Shown: positions 1-8,471 of the stretch, piece by piece | Layout: every line of letters begins with the position of its first letter | Numbering within the stretch: the first letter of the stretch is position 1 | Source: Natrinema amylolyticum | GTDB lineage: Archaea; Halobacteriota; Halobacteria; Halobacteriales; Natrialbaceae | Reading direction: 5' to 3' | DNA: 64,000 nt | NCBI RefSeq assembly: GCF_020515625.1 | Contig: NZ_JAIWPJ010000003.1 | Span: forward strand, 124,001 to 188,000 | Notes under the pieces: generated by a model | What the model was told of the DNA's origin: nothing | Seen by the model: only the letters and a program-made list of their open reading frames with translations | Database searches by the model: none | Position numbers and translations under genes: made by a program

Positions 1-143
1 GCGACGTAACCGAGCCCGACGCCGGCCGCCATCGCCGCGAAGATCCACACGGTGAGATACTTGTCCAGGAAGTCCATCGACCGCGGATCGCCACAGCCCT
101 CACAGCCGCAGTTCGGCCCGTGGTCGCGGGTGGCGTTACTCAT
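1..143 (-). CDS. acr3: ACR3-family arsenite efflux transporter (N-terminal fragment)
   Basis: Only the first 47 or so codons are in the window; the gene runs off the left edge. The start ATG (143-141) overlaps the end of arsR by eight bases, so the two are one operon and probably translationally coupled. A Cys-rich cytosolic head (NCGCEGCGDP, residues 11-20) is followed by MDFLDKYLTVWIFAAMAAGV, which matches the first membrane helix of ACR3 arsenite permeases. The family exports As(III) across the cytoplasmic membrane. The N-terminal CxCxxC might bind arsenite or metal, which is inference. Function call rests on this short stretch plus the arsR neighbour. Confidence 0.8.
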   Translation of the reverse strand, partial: MSNATRDHGPNCGCEGCGDPRSMDFLDKYLTVWIFAAMAAGVGLGYV

Positions 144-546
144 CGATCTCGTCCCCCGCGACGCTTCCCTCGAGGACGGTCACGAGGGCCACCGCCCGAT
201 TGGTCGCTCGATACTTCTTCCAGCGGCCGTCCTTCCGGCCGTCGACCAGGCCCGCATCGACGAGCCGCGAGAGCGCGTGACTGAGTCCGCTCTCCGTGAC
301 GTCGACGACCGCGTGGAGCTCGCAAACGCAGAGTTCCTCCCGAGCCGCGACGAGAGTCCGAACCAACCGATACCGCGTCTCGTTTCCCAGCGCCGAGAGC
401 ACGTCGAGTTCAGCCGACATCCGTTCCGCGCCGAGTGCCGCCTCGAGCGTCTCGAGCTCCCCGAGGCGCTGCTCGACGTCGTCGTCTCGACAGTCATCGA
501 GTTCGTCCTCGAGATACCGTTGTAATCGATCCGTCGCTCGTGCCAT
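136..546 (-). CDS. arsR: ArsR-family metalloregulator
   Basis: 136 residues, winged-helix repressor of the ArsR/SmtB family. Residues 1-45 form an acidic helical region. The DNA-binding domain follows, with the core LSALGNETRYRLVRTLVA and the metal-sensing signature ELCVCEL at the start of helix 3, where two cysteines spaced by one residue bind As(III)/Sb(III) in classical ArsR. The recognition helix region TESGLSHALSRLVDAGLV and a basic wing (GRKDGRWKKYRA) follow. It overlaps acr3 downstream and probably represses its own operon by binding the inverted repeat over the transcription start (564-580). Confidence 0.9.
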   Translation of the reverse strand: MARATDRLQRYLEDELDDCRDDDVEQRLGELETLEAALGAERMSAELDVLSALGNETRYRLVRTLVAAREELCVCELHAVVDVTESGLSHALSRLVDAGLVDGRKDGRWKKYRATNRAVALVTVLEGSVAGDEIDE

Positions 547-563
547 CGCCAGTGAGTTGAGAG

Positions 564-600
564 ACTATTCAATTAATAGTTCCGATCAGATTCTATATAG
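564..600 (-). promoter_or_regulatory. arsR-acr3 promoter with inverted-repeat operator
   Basis: Read on the minus strand, a TATA box CTATATAG lies at 593-600. About 20-35 bases downstream, 564-580 is an inverted repeat with arms ACTATT and AATAGT around a 5-base centre. It covers the expected transcription start, 20-odd bases before the arsR ATG at 546. A repressor sitting there would block initiation. The assignment to ArsR is inference from position and symmetry. Confidence 0.6.
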
Positions 601-935
601 CCCACAATAGAGCGTTAAAGGTGCCAGAGAGGAGAAATAGAAGTTCCCCACGAATCGTACTTGTCTACTCTCTCAAATAATGGGATCGGATGAGCGAGGG
701 AGACGTCACGTTCGGTGAGCGGTACAGGGACTGACGTGACTACGCGAATCGATCACTACTCGTCGTCGAGCGGGCGCTCCGAACCAGTCCGGAACGTTCG
801 GCGAGATTCATTCGAGAGTCGTTCGAACGCGGCGACCAGCGGCTGCTCAAGCGACGCGACTCGGCGGAAGGAGTGAAAATGCGACCCCGGAAACGGGGGG
901 TTCGATAACTGCGCGTCGAAGCACCGTCTGCTGGT
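601..935. other. Intergenic region, no gene seen
   Basis: 335 bases between the ars promoter and the 3' end of the ferredoxin gene. I see no convincing ORF, tRNA or strong hairpin. A GGAAACGGGGGG string at 891-902 is the only conspicuous oligomer. Confidence 0.5.
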
Positions 936-1325
936 TTAAATGACGCGGTTCTGCAGGTAGTCGAGGTGCTTGGCGTTGTAGACGATCTTGACCTCGTCGG
1001 TCTCGGCCGATCCGATACAGGTCAGGCGGACGTTCTTCTCTTCGACCTCCTCGTCGGAGAGGATCTGCTGCATGTCCATATCGATCTCGCCCTCGAAGAC
1101 GATCGCGGCACAGTTCGCACAGGCACCGGCGCGGCACGAGAAGGGCCAGTCGTAGCCCTGGGCCTCGGCGGCCTCGAGGATGTACTCGCCCTCGGCGACG
1201 TCGAGCGTGCCGTAGTCCTCATCGTCGAGGCCGGCGTCGGCGGCCTGCTCGAAGAGGTCGTCATCGTCCATGTCCCAGCCCTGGTCGTCCAGTACTTCGT
1301 AGTTGAGGTATTCTACCGTGGGCAT
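936..1325 (-). CDS. fer: Haloarchaeal 2Fe-2S ferredoxin
   Basis: 129 residues; the start is taken at 1325 ([14 protein letters not shown]) as in known haloarchaeal ferredoxins, not the extra ATG three bases upstream. The plant-type cluster ligands are Cys64, Cys69, Cys72 (CRAGACANC) and Cys103 (LTCIG). The acidic insertion in the N-terminal third ([10 protein letters not shown]...DDEDYG) is the halophilic hyperacidic domain of this family. It serves as a soluble electron carrier, for example for oxoacid:ferredoxin oxidoreductases, and could in principle supply Rieske oxygenases. A TATA-like GCTATACC at 1351-1358 sits about 28 bases upstream, so the mRNA is probably leaderless. Confidence 0.95.
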   Translation of the reverse strand: MPTVEYLNYEVLDDQGWDMDDDDLFEQAADAGLDDEDYGTLDVAEGEYILEAAEAQGYDWPFSCRAGACANCAAIVFEGEIDMDMQQILSDEEVEEKNVRLTCIGSAETDEVKIVYNAKHLDYLQNRVI

Positions 1326-1570
1326 CACTCAGCGATTCGAGTCCCGCACTGGTATAGCTTGCTGTTCAGTCCTAAATTGTCTTTGAGTCAGAATTGACCA
1401 ATTCGGAGGAAAGAATACCCCTGTTCGTTACAAGATCGGTTCTCGAACGGAAGAGAAAAAAGAAATGTCCGAACGTATTCGCAGGACGGGTTCGTTTGTT
1501 GCCGGATCCGAAACCGGGTACGGCCGCCGTTGATGTACCGCTGATCCGAGAGATCGATTCCGACGGACCG

Positions 1571-2752
1571 CTACAGCGGCACGACGAGAAAGAACCCGTA
1601 CGCCAGCCCGGCCGAGGCGGAGGGGCCGATGATCCAGAACGCGACGAAGCGCGCGACCGCGTCCGGTCTGACCAGATCGTCCGCCCCGAGGACGTCCTCG
1701 ACCTCCTCCTCGCCGATCTTGGGAACCCGTTCGGGCGTCTCCTGCGTAAGGACGTTCGTCGAGAGCTCGAGCGTGTCCTCACCGCGCGCGAGACCGGCGA
1801 TGCTGGCGGTACGGCTGGCTCGGCCCCAGCCGAGCCCAACGATCGTCATCACGGTCGCCATCACCAGACTGATCGGGATACCGATCGCCGAGAGGAACGT
1901 CGTGATCGAGGCGGCGGTGATGGCAACGATCAGCGCGGCCAACAGCGGGAGTTCGGTGAGGTCGTTGCCGACGGCCTCCATCGTCCGGCGAGCGATCGTA
2001 AAGCCGCCGAGGCTGATCGCGACGGCCCCGATCGCGATGCCGAGATCGGTCCCGTCGTAGCCGCCGATATCGAGCGCGCCGCTGCCGACCAGCGGCGCGA
2101 CCGCGTTTGCGACGTTACTCGCCCCAGCGCCGAAGGCCATGTAACACGCGATAATGACGATCAGGACCGTCGTCGTGAGTTCCTTGCTCGTCGTGCCCGG
2201 CCCCAGAGCCGGTTTCGGGAGGGTCCCGGGCCGCTCGAGCGTGATCAGTGGACCGCTGGACTGGCGAATCTCGAAGTATCGATCGAGGTACGGGTAGAAG
2301 TAGCGACCGACGATCCCGCCGATCCAGAACGCGAGGATCGGGGTGACGACCCACCAAGAGATGATCCGTCCCATGACGGCCATATCTAGCGATCCGGTCG
2401 CCAACCCCAGTCCGGCGATCGCGCCGACAGCGGTCATCGACGTGGGGACCGGGACGCCGAAGAGATTGGCGATCAGCATCCCCAGCCCGATGAAAAACAG
2501 AACGATGATGCTGGCCTGGAGCGTGAATATCTCCGCCGGAACGATGTCGCCGCCCATCGTCTCGATGACGTTCCGGCCGACGGTCCAGCCGCCGATGAAG
2601 ACGAAGACTGACATGAGGGCCGCGGCCGCCGTCTTGCCGATGACGCCCGCACCGACGGCCGGTCCCCAGGCGATCCCCGTCGAGGAGCCGCCGATGTTGA
2701 ACCCGACGAAGATCGCCACGAGAATACCGATCGCGAGAATCGCGGAAACCAT
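1571..2752 (-). CDS. PiT-family inorganic phosphate transporter (tandem copy 1)
   Basis: 393 residues if the second Met (MVSAILAIGILVAIFVGFNI) is used; this aligns with the start of the neighbouring paralogue. An upstream ATG at 2785 would add 11 residues. The PiT duplicated signature is visible twice: GFNIGGSSTGIAWGPAVGAG near the N-terminus and FGAGASNVANAVAPLVG in the middle. About ten hydrophobic helices surround an acidic cytosolic segment (PKIGEEEVEDVLGADD). These proteins import phosphate, usually with a cation. It lies directly downstream of a paralogue on the same strand (81-base gap), a gene duplication. Substrate specificity within PiT (phosphate, sulfate) is not proven. Confidence 0.88.
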   Translation of the reverse strand: MVSAILAIGILVAIFVGFNIGGSSTGIAWGPAVGAGVIGKTAAAALMSVFVFIGGWTVGRNVIETMGGDIVPAEIFTLQASIIVLFFIGLGMLIANLFGVPVPTSMTAVGAIAGLGLATGSLDMAVMGRIISWWVVTPILAFWIGGIVGRYFYPYLDRYFEIRQSSGPLITLERPGTLPKPALGPGTTSKELTTTVLIVIIACYMAFGAGASNVANAVAPLVGSGALDIGGYDGTDLGIAIGAVAISLGGFTIARRTMEAVGNDLTELPLLAALIVAITAASITTFLSAIGIPISLVMATVMTIVGLGWGRASRTASIAGLARGEDTLELSTNVLTQETPERVPKIGEEEVEDVLGADDLVRPDAVARFVAFWIIGPSASAGLAYGFFLVVPL

Positions 2753-2832
2753 ACCCGTAGTCACTCTATCCGCGGGAAAAGACATTTCTGGAAGTCGACA
2801 TGATAGTCATCGACTGCGATAGATACGGGTCG

Positions 2833-4014
2833 TCAGAACCCGAAGATCGGAAGGAACCGGAACGTGAGATAGGCACCGACCGTCGAGATCGCCGGCACGA
2901 CGTTCTGCATGAGGATCACGCGGGCCGTCGTCGAGGGATCGAACAGGTCTGACGCTTTCGGGATGTCTTCGGGTTCCTCCTCGCCGATCTCGGGGGACTG
3001 CTCGCCCGCCTCCTCGGCGGTCAGCGCGCCGACCGAGACGCGGGTCTCCTCGCCGGCCCTGACGCCCGACAACGTCGTCGTCCGGGTCGCCCGTCCCCAG
3101 CCGAGACCGATAATGCTCATCGTCGCCACGACGACGAAGCTCGCGGGAATACCGATCGCCGACAGCGAGATCACGATCGTCGACGCGACGACGGCGACGA
3201 CGATCGCCGCGGTCAGCGGGAGGTTCGTGATGTCGTTGCCGAGCGTGTCGAGCGTTCGGCGAGCGATGGTGAAACAGCCGACGGTGACCGCCGCCGAGCC
3301 GATGAGGATGAGCGGGATCATGTCGACGTCGCCGGTACCGTAGATCGGCGCGATGGCGTTGGCGATGTTGCTCGTCCCCGAGGAGAACGCCATCAGACAG
3401 CCGATGCCGACGACGGCGAACGCGCCGGTGATCTCCCGTCGCGTCGCGTTCTCCCCGAACTGGAACCGCGGAACGACGCCCGAGTAATCCATTTTGATCA
3501 TCTGTCGGCCCTCCCGGTTCCCCTCGATCGCGACCCACGCGTTGATTCGCGGATAGAAGTATCGGCCGACGACGCCCGCAACCCAGAAGCCGATGATCGG
3601 CGCGACGATCCACCAGACGACGATCTCGCCCATCACCGCCCAGTTGAGTTCGTCGGTCGCGAGCCCGAGCGCGGCGATGGCACCGACCGCGGTCATCGAT
3701 GTCGAAGCGGGGACGCCGGCGTAGTTACCGATGAACAGCGCGCCGCCGATGAAGAAGAGCACGGCGACGTTCGACCGCATGGTGAAGATACTGGTGTCCT
3801 GTACCAGTTCTCGGCCGAGCGTGTCGACGACCTGCGGGCCGATCGTGATCGCCCCGAGGAAGAAGAAGATCGACATCAGCGCCGCCGCCATCAGTTTCGT
3901 GATCACGTTGGCTCCGACGGCCGGCCCGAACGCGGGCCCCGTCGTCGAGCCACCGATATTGAATCCGACGAAGATAGCGACGATGATCCCTACGATAAGC
4001 AGTACTTCCGGCAC
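2833..4014 (-). CDS. PiT-family inorganic phosphate transporter (tandem copy 2)
   Basis: 393 residues, same length and architecture as the downstream copy at 1571-2752. The signature appears as GFNIGGSTTGPAFGPAVGAN at the N-terminus and SSGTSNIANAIAPIYG in the second half. A large cytosolic stretch (EIGEEEPEDIPKASDLF) aligns with the EEE segment of the other copy. Identity between the copies is clear but far from complete, so the duplication is old. Upstream, on the same strand, is a broken FetB-like permease; no PhoU-like gene is adjacent. Confidence 0.88.
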   Translation of the reverse strand: MPEVLLIVGIIVAIFVGFNIGGSTTGPAFGPAVGANVITKLMAAALMSIFFFLGAITIGPQVVDTLGRELVQDTSIFTMRSNVAVLFFIGGALFIGNYAGVPASTSMTAVGAIAALGLATDELNWAVMGEIVVWWIVAPIIGFWVAGVVGRYFYPRINAWVAIEGNREGRQMIKMDYSGVVPRFQFGENATRREITGAFAVVGIGCLMAFSSGTSNIANAIAPIYGTGDVDMIPLILIGSAAVTVGCFTIARRTLDTLGNDITNLPLTAAIVVAVVASTIVISLSAIGIPASFVVVATMSIIGLGWGRATRTTTLSGVRAGEETRVSVGALTAEEAGEQSPEIGEEEPEDIPKASDLFDPSTTARVILMQNVVPAISTVGAYLTFRFLPIFGF

Positions 4015-4120
4015 GTTCAGAAGTCACGTGAGCCGACCCTAAAAAGGACGCTATTCGGGGTCGGCTCGGGACCCACCGCCCAAGGCGTCCGCTACCGCAT
4101 CCCGACCGAGACGATGACAC

Positions 4121-4792
4121 TCACGCGCTCGAGCCCCCGCCGATCCGCTTCAACTGCTCGGCACCGGTGAAGACGTACTTGCCGATCAGCAGGCTGCTCG
4201 TCATGCTCGTCAGCCCGCCCGCGACGAAGATCATCGCCATGATGACGAACTGATAGAGCGCGGCGTACAGCGGATTCTCGCCGCCGAGGATCATGCCGGC
4301 CGTGATCCCCGGGATCCAGACCCAGCCGAGGCTCTTCAGGGAGTCGATCGTCGGGATCAGCGACGCCCTGACGCCGGTCTTGACGTGTCGCGAGATGACC
4401 GCACTCGGGGGCGCGCCCAGCGCGAGACCGCTTCGATCTCCGTGCGGTTCTCTTCGATCTCGCCCTTGAATCGGTCGAGCGCGAGCGAGTTGGCCTTCAT
4501 GGCGGTGGCGATGATCATGCTCCCGACGGGGACGAGATTGCGGACGGTCGTCTCGATCGCGCCCGCCAGCGCCATCGTCGAGATGACCAGTCCCGATCCG
4601 ACGACGATCGCGACGAACGACACTCGAATCACTCCGGGAAGCCCCTCGCCGCGGTTCTTCGAGATCCAGGTCGCGCCGGTCATCATTCCCAGGAGGATGA
4701 CGATGCTCCAGGCGAAGTCGGCGGTGAGCAAGAGACCGACGGTTGAGCCCATCGCGACGATCTGGACGCGCACGCCGACAGCGGCATGAAAC
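4121..4792 (-). pseudogene. Broken FetB/UPF0014-type ABC permease
   Basis: The C-terminal half reads in one frame from about 4420 down to 4121 (ISRHVKTGVRASLIPTIDSL, then LGWVWIPGITAGMILGGENP), while the middle reads in another frame from about 4790 to 4425 (VGLLLTADFAWSIVILLGMM, ending GEIEENRTEIEAVS). The expected junction EAVS-LGAPPSAV is broken by two extra bases, a CG duplication in 4421-4424. The N-terminus is also missing: homology begins near the second helix (VQIVAMG) and upstream sequence belongs to the hisA promoter. FetB-type permeases work with an ATPase in metal export; no ATPase gene is adjacent. A sequencing error could explain the frameshift but not the missing start. Confidence 0.72.
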
Positions 4793-4905
4793 GGCCCACA
4801 TCGACCACACGTGTAATAACTCTGTTGAGAGAGGCAACAGTGTCGCGGCGATGGTCGTTCGGCGAAACCGTCGCCTTTACTCGCGCCGGCCGCGCGCACT
4901 CGAGT

Positions 4906-5658
4906 ATGACCGACGACGCGAGCGGTGAGTTCGAGAGCTTCGAGGTGATTCCAGCGGTCGATATCCAGAACGGCGAGGTCGTCCAGCTCGTCCAGGGAGA
5001 GCGCGGCACGGAGAAGACCTACGGCGATCCGGTCGAGGCCGCCCGGAGATGGATCGACGCCGGTGCGGAAACGCTCCACCTCGTCGACCTCGACGGTGCG
5101 TTCGAGGGCGAACGAAAGAACGCGGACGCCATCGATGCCGTGATCGACGCCGTCGACGTACCGACGCAACTGGGCGGGGGCATTCGCACCGCCGAGGGCG
5201 CGATCGATCTCCTCGAGCGCGGCGTCGATCGGGTCATTCTCGGCACCGCGGCGGTCGAGAATCCAGACATTGTCGCCGAGATCAGCGATGACCATCCCGG
5301 CAGCGTCGTCGTCAGCCTCGACGCGAAGGACGGCGAGGTCGTCGTCGAGGGGTGGACCGAAGGCGCGGGAATCAGCCCCGTCGAGGCCGCTCGGCGGTAC
5401 GAGGATCTCGGGGCCGCCGCGATCCTCTTCACCAACGTCGACGTCGAGGGGCGACTCGAGGGGGTCGCGACCGAACCGGTCCGCGAACTGGTCGAGGCAA
5501 CGGACATCCCCGTGATCGCGAGCGGGGGTGTGGCGGCGCTCGAGGACGTGCGCGATCTCGAAGATGCCGGCGCAGCGGCCGTCGTCGTCGGGAGCGCGCT
5601 CTACGAGGGCAATTTCACGCTCGCGGAAGCGCAGACTGCGGTCGATGCGGGCGAGTAA
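4906..5658 (+). CDS. hisA: ProFAR isomerase HisA (histidine biosynthesis)
   Basis: 250 residues from ATG 4906, with a TATA-like CCTTTAC about 28 bases upstream. It is a (beta-alpha)8 barrel catalysing the Amadori rearrangement of ProFAR to PRFAR. Visible motifs: FEVIPAVDIQNGEVVQLVQG with the catalytic Asp in strand 1, HLVDLDGA, QLGGGIRT, RVILGTAA, VVSLDAKDG (second catalytic Asp region), FTNVDVEGRLEG, and the phosphate-binding IASGGVAALED and VVVGSALYEG. Length fits HisA. Other his genes are not contiguous; hisB is 2.8 kb away. Confidence 0.95.
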   Translation: MTDDASGEFESFEVIPAVDIQNGEVVQLVQGERGTEKTYGDPVEAARRWIDAGAETLHLVDLDGAFEGERKNADAIDAVIDAVDVPTQLGGGIRTAEGAIDLLERGVDRVILGTAAVENPDIVAEISDDHPGSVVVSLDAKDGEVVVEGWTEGAGISPVEAARRYEDLGAAAILFTNVDVEGRLEGVATEPVRELVEATDIPVIASGGVAALEDVRDLEDAGAAAVVVGSALYEGNFTLAEAQTAVDAGE

Positions 5659-5745
5659 TCGCCCGTCTTCTGCCTGTCTCGGTCCGGCGAGTCGTGCGCT
5701 CGAGTGGCGATGGGTTGAAGGTGTCGAATATCGAATAGAAAACCG

Positions 5746-5919
5746 ATGGCTGACCGCGACTACCACTGGTCCGATCACGTCCGGATGGCCGCTGTGTTTG
5801 CCCTTCTGCCGGCGATGGTATTCGTCGGCCCGCTCACCGCGATTCTCGGGCTCGCAGTCGTACTGTTCCTGCTTCCCGACGGCGACTCGAACGACGGTGC
5901 GCCATCCGGGACGGCGTAA
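5746..5919 (+). CDS. Small two-helix membrane protein
   Basis: 57 residues, below the size most ORF finders report. Start MADRDYHWSDHVRM, then two hydrophobic segments (AAVFALLPAMVFVGPL and ILGLAVVLFLL) and a short acidic tail. An AT-rich box (CGAATAGAAA, 5733-5742) precedes it. Codon choice is strongly third-position G/C as in real genes here. It follows hisA by 87 bases in the same direction and is followed by the hairpin cluster. I do not recognise a family; function unknown. Confidence 0.6.
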   Translation: MADRDYHWSDHVRMAAVFALLPAMVFVGPLTAILGLAVVLFLLPDGDSNDGAPSGTA

Positions 5920-5953
5920 GCGACTGAGAACAGGCTACTTTCGGTGGCCGGGA

Positions 5954-6296
5954 ACACGGCTCTCGCGTTGCTCGAGCCGTGTGACCCTACGGAAGAGCAA
6001 GCTCTTCGAGCGGCGAGGGACCTCTGGTCCCTCGAGCAGTCGGCGCGAAGCGCCGACGACCTCGCGGAAGCTTCGCTTCCGCTCAACGGGGAAGGGCAGG
6101 CGGTTTCTCGATAGTCACCGCGAGCGAGGCCGCAGGCCGAGCGAGCGGGCCGACGACTGATTCGGAGCGAACGAAGTGAGCGGAGAGGAAGGAGGAGTGC
6201 TTTTATACTGAACTTTGCCGAGGACCGCCTTCGGCGGTTCGTGGTTCGAAAGGCGCGAAGCGCCTTTCGTCATCACGAGAGAGCTCCGCTCTCTCG
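5954..6296. repeat. Hairpin cluster 1 (triloop inverted repeats, some with tandem G-A mismatches)
   Basis: Ten adjacent inverted repeats between convergent gene ends. Perfect stems with a 3-base loop: 6014-6034 (9 bp, loop TCT), 6039-6057 (8 bp, GAA), 6064-6082 (8 bp, TTC, i.e. GAA on the other strand), 6224-6238 (6 bp, TTC), 6247-6269 (10 bp, GAA), 6276-6296 (9 bp, TCC). Stems with internal tandem 5'-GA-3' facing 5'-GA-3': 6118-6148 (14 positions, loop GCA, two such mismatches) and 6167-6181 (loop GAA). Also 5992-6007, and 5954-5982 with a longer loop. The stem sequences differ but the architecture repeats, so this is not one duplicated unit. Confidence 0.85.
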
Positions 6297-6319
6297 AACG
6301 ACAGAGCAAAATTTAGTTC

Positions 6320-7816
6320 TTAGGAACGCCAGAATTCCGGCGTCAACAGGACGAGCACCGGGATTATCTCGATGCGGCCGATCCACATCATGACGATCAT
6401 CACGGTCCGGGTGAACGGCGAGAACGCCAGGTAGTTGTCGAAGGGACCGGCGACGCCGAACGCGGGGCCGATGTTGAGGAAGATCGAGGCGGCCGCACCG
6501 AGGGCGTCGAACTCGTCGACCGGATTCCCGACGCGGGCGGCGTCGGCGACGATGACGACCGTCAGCAGGAAGAAGATCACGAGCGCGAGCGTGACGTAGG
6601 TGAAGACGTCCACGACCGTCTCTTCGTCGACCACCGAGTCGTCAAGTCGGACCGGTCGCACGGCGTTCGGATGGACGGCGATGAACAGGTTCCGGCGAAA
6701 CACCTTGAGAATGACCAGCCAGCGGAGGGACTTGATCGAACACGTCGTCGACCCGGCCATCCCACCGGTGAACATACAGAGGAACAGCATGTGCTTCGCG
6801 CCGGGCGACCAGAGGTCGAAGTTCACCGAGGCGTAGCCCGTCGTCGTCACCATCGACACGACGTTGAACAGGCCGTGACGGATCGTCGGCTCGAGCCCCA
6901 TCGCGAGGTCGGGATCGAGCGCGAGCATGACGACGACGATCGCCGTCACCGACGCGAGGAGGCCGACGTAGAACCGGAACTCGTCGGACTCGAGCGGCCG
7001 CCGGACGTCGCCCCGCGTCACGGCGTAGAGCAGGACGAAGTTGGTCGCGCCGACGATCATCACGGGAATCAGCGTCCACTGGACCGCCGGCGAGAACGCG
7101 CCGATGCTGTCGGGCCGCGGAGAGAAGCCGGCAGTGGAGACGCTGGTGAGCGCGTGTGCGAGGGCGTTGTAGAGGTCCATCTCGGGCGCGAGCCCGACGA
7201 GAGAGAGTGAAACGAGGACGAGCGTCGTGAGGACCGTCAGCCCGATGTAGATCCCCCAGATGAGGCGCGCGGTCTCGTCGAGATGTGGCCGGAGTTTGTG
7301 AACGTTTTGCGTCTGTGATTCGGTCTCCATCAACTGCGCACCGCCGACGAGCAAGTGGGAAAACAGGCCGATAGCGACGATCAGGATACCGAGACCGCCG
7401 AGCCACTGGAGGATCGCTCGCCAGAGCATGATCGCTCGAGAGTGGGCGCTGAAATCCGCGATCACGGTCGCGCCCGTCGTCGTCACGCCGCTCGTGCTCT
7501 CGAAGACGGCGTTGACCGGGTGTGCGAGCACGCCGTTGCCCGCGACGAGGAACGGAATCGCGCCGATCAGCGCCACACCGAGCCACGTCAGTGCCACCAT
7601 CAGGAACGATTCCCGCTGTCCGATCTCGCGGTCGTCGGTCAGCGCCTCGAGACCGATCCCGAGGGCGACGGTGACGGCGATCGTGACGACGAACGGCAGC
7701 GGATCGTCGCCGTCGACGAGTGCGAGAGCGAGCGACCCACCGAGCGGGACGGCGAGCCACTTCAGGATCGTCCCGGTGAGGCTACAACTCGAGCGCCAGT
7801 CGACGCGAATCGCCAT
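6320..7816 (-). CDS. trkH: TrkH-family potassium uptake protein
   Basis: 498 residues, membrane subunit of a Trk/Ktr K+ channel. The four pore loops are recognisable in order: STSGVTTTGATV, SVSTAGFSPRPDSIG, VSMVTTTGYASVNFD and FLNIGPAFGVAGPFDN, each carrying the selectivity-filter glycine. The conserved C-terminal segment TRTVMIVMMWIGRIEIIPVL is present, so the protein is full length. Potassium is the main osmolyte of salt-in haloarchaea, and such cells usually hold several copies. The regulatory TrkA/KtrA partner is not adjacent. Transcription runs towards hairpin cluster 1. Confidence 0.93.
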   Translation of the reverse strand: MAIRVDWRSSCSLTGTILKWLAVPLGGSLALALVDGDDPLPFVVTIAVTVALGIGLEALTDDREIGQRESFLMVALTWLGVALIGAIPFLVAGNGVLAHPVNAVFESTSGVTTTGATVIADFSAHSRAIMLWRAILQWLGGLGILIVAIGLFSHLLVGGAQLMETESQTQNVHKLRPHLDETARLIWGIYIGLTVLTTLVLVSLSLVGLAPEMDLYNALAHALTSVSTAGFSPRPDSIGAFSPAVQWTLIPVMIVGATNFVLLYAVTRGDVRRPLESDEFRFYVGLLASVTAIVVVMLALDPDLAMGLEPTIRHGLFNVVSMVTTTGYASVNFDLWSPGAKHMLFLCMFTGGMAGSTTCSIKSLRWLVILKVFRRNLFIAVHPNAVRPVRLDDSVVDEETVVDVFTYVTLALVIFFLLTVVIVADAARVGNPVDEFDALGAAASIFLNIGPAFGVAGPFDNYLAFSPFTRTVMIVMMWIGRIEIIPVLVLLTPEFWRS

Positions 7817-7928
7817 TGAACGTCTACGGCATGTACAGCGAGACGGAATAACAGTTCGGAAGGGAGACGGTGCGGAACCGACGACGACGGAGAGCGACTG
7901 CGACGATTCGGCGGTCGACGCGACGGAA

Positions 7929-8195
7929 TTAGCTATCGTAGTCGTGACCGACGTAGAGAGCGAAGACGTTGGTCGCCAGCAGGAGGACGAACGTCAGCGT
8001 GACGGCCGGATCGCCGAGCCCCTGTGCGAGGAGGGGGAGATGCACGAAGGGCAGGGCGATGGCGATCCAGAACGACAGGAACTGGACGGGACCTTTGAGC
8101 GATCGGACGAACCGCTCGTAGTAGTCGTGGCTCGGCTCCGCGTCAGGGTTCGACGGGGCGATCGATTCGTTCGAAACGGGGGAGGGATTGGACAT
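7929..8195 (-). CDS. Small haloarchaeal membrane protein
   Basis: 88 residues. A polar N-terminal 25 residues (SNPSPVSNESIAPSNPDAEP) precedes YYERFVRSLKGPVQFLSFWI, then two predicted helices (FWIAIALPFVHLPLLAQGL and VTLTFVLLLATNVFALYVGH). A Shine-Dalgarno GAGGTGA lies nine bases before the ATG and a TATA-like TTATATG around 8240-8248, so this mRNA appears to have a short leader, unlike most neighbours. Function unknown. It sits upstream of trkH on the same strand with a 112-base gap. Confidence 0.7.
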   Translation of the reverse strand: MSNPSPVSNESIAPSNPDAEPSHDYYERFVRSLKGPVQFLSFWIAIALPFVHLPLLAQGLGDPAVTLTFVLLLATNVFALYVGHDYDS

Positions 8196-8471
8196 CGGAA
8201 CGGGTCACCTCTTCTCAACTACGACATTCACCCACTGCATCATATAATCGACCGAAGATTGGCGTCGTTTCGGTCCGTTTCACCCCACTAATGAGAGATG
8301 GGGGACGTTTTGATACTCCCTCAGAACTATTTAGACTTTTTATAACTCATTTTCAAGCGATATTCCGAAATTCGGACTGGACGCGGGAGAGCGGATCGGA
8401 CGACCCCCGTCGACGGGTCCCCGACGGCGACGAGCGGAATCCCCTTGTACCGGGGGCGGCATGACTCTCCC

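Noticed and set aside
891-904. GGAAACGGGGGGTT as an ORB element
   Set aside because: Lacks the TCCA half of the core and is 60 kb from orc1.
1330-1350. TTCGAGTCCCG resembling a tRNA T-loop
   Set aside because: Flanks do not pair into a T-stem or acceptor stem; it is in the ferredoxin promoter.
4793-5778. Long minus-strand frame covering hisA
   Set aside because: Only the part below 4792 has homology (the FetB fragment); the rest is antisense to hisA.
8170-8188. TCGAAACGGGGGAGGG as an ORB element
   Set aside because: Inside a coding region, partial core, single copy.
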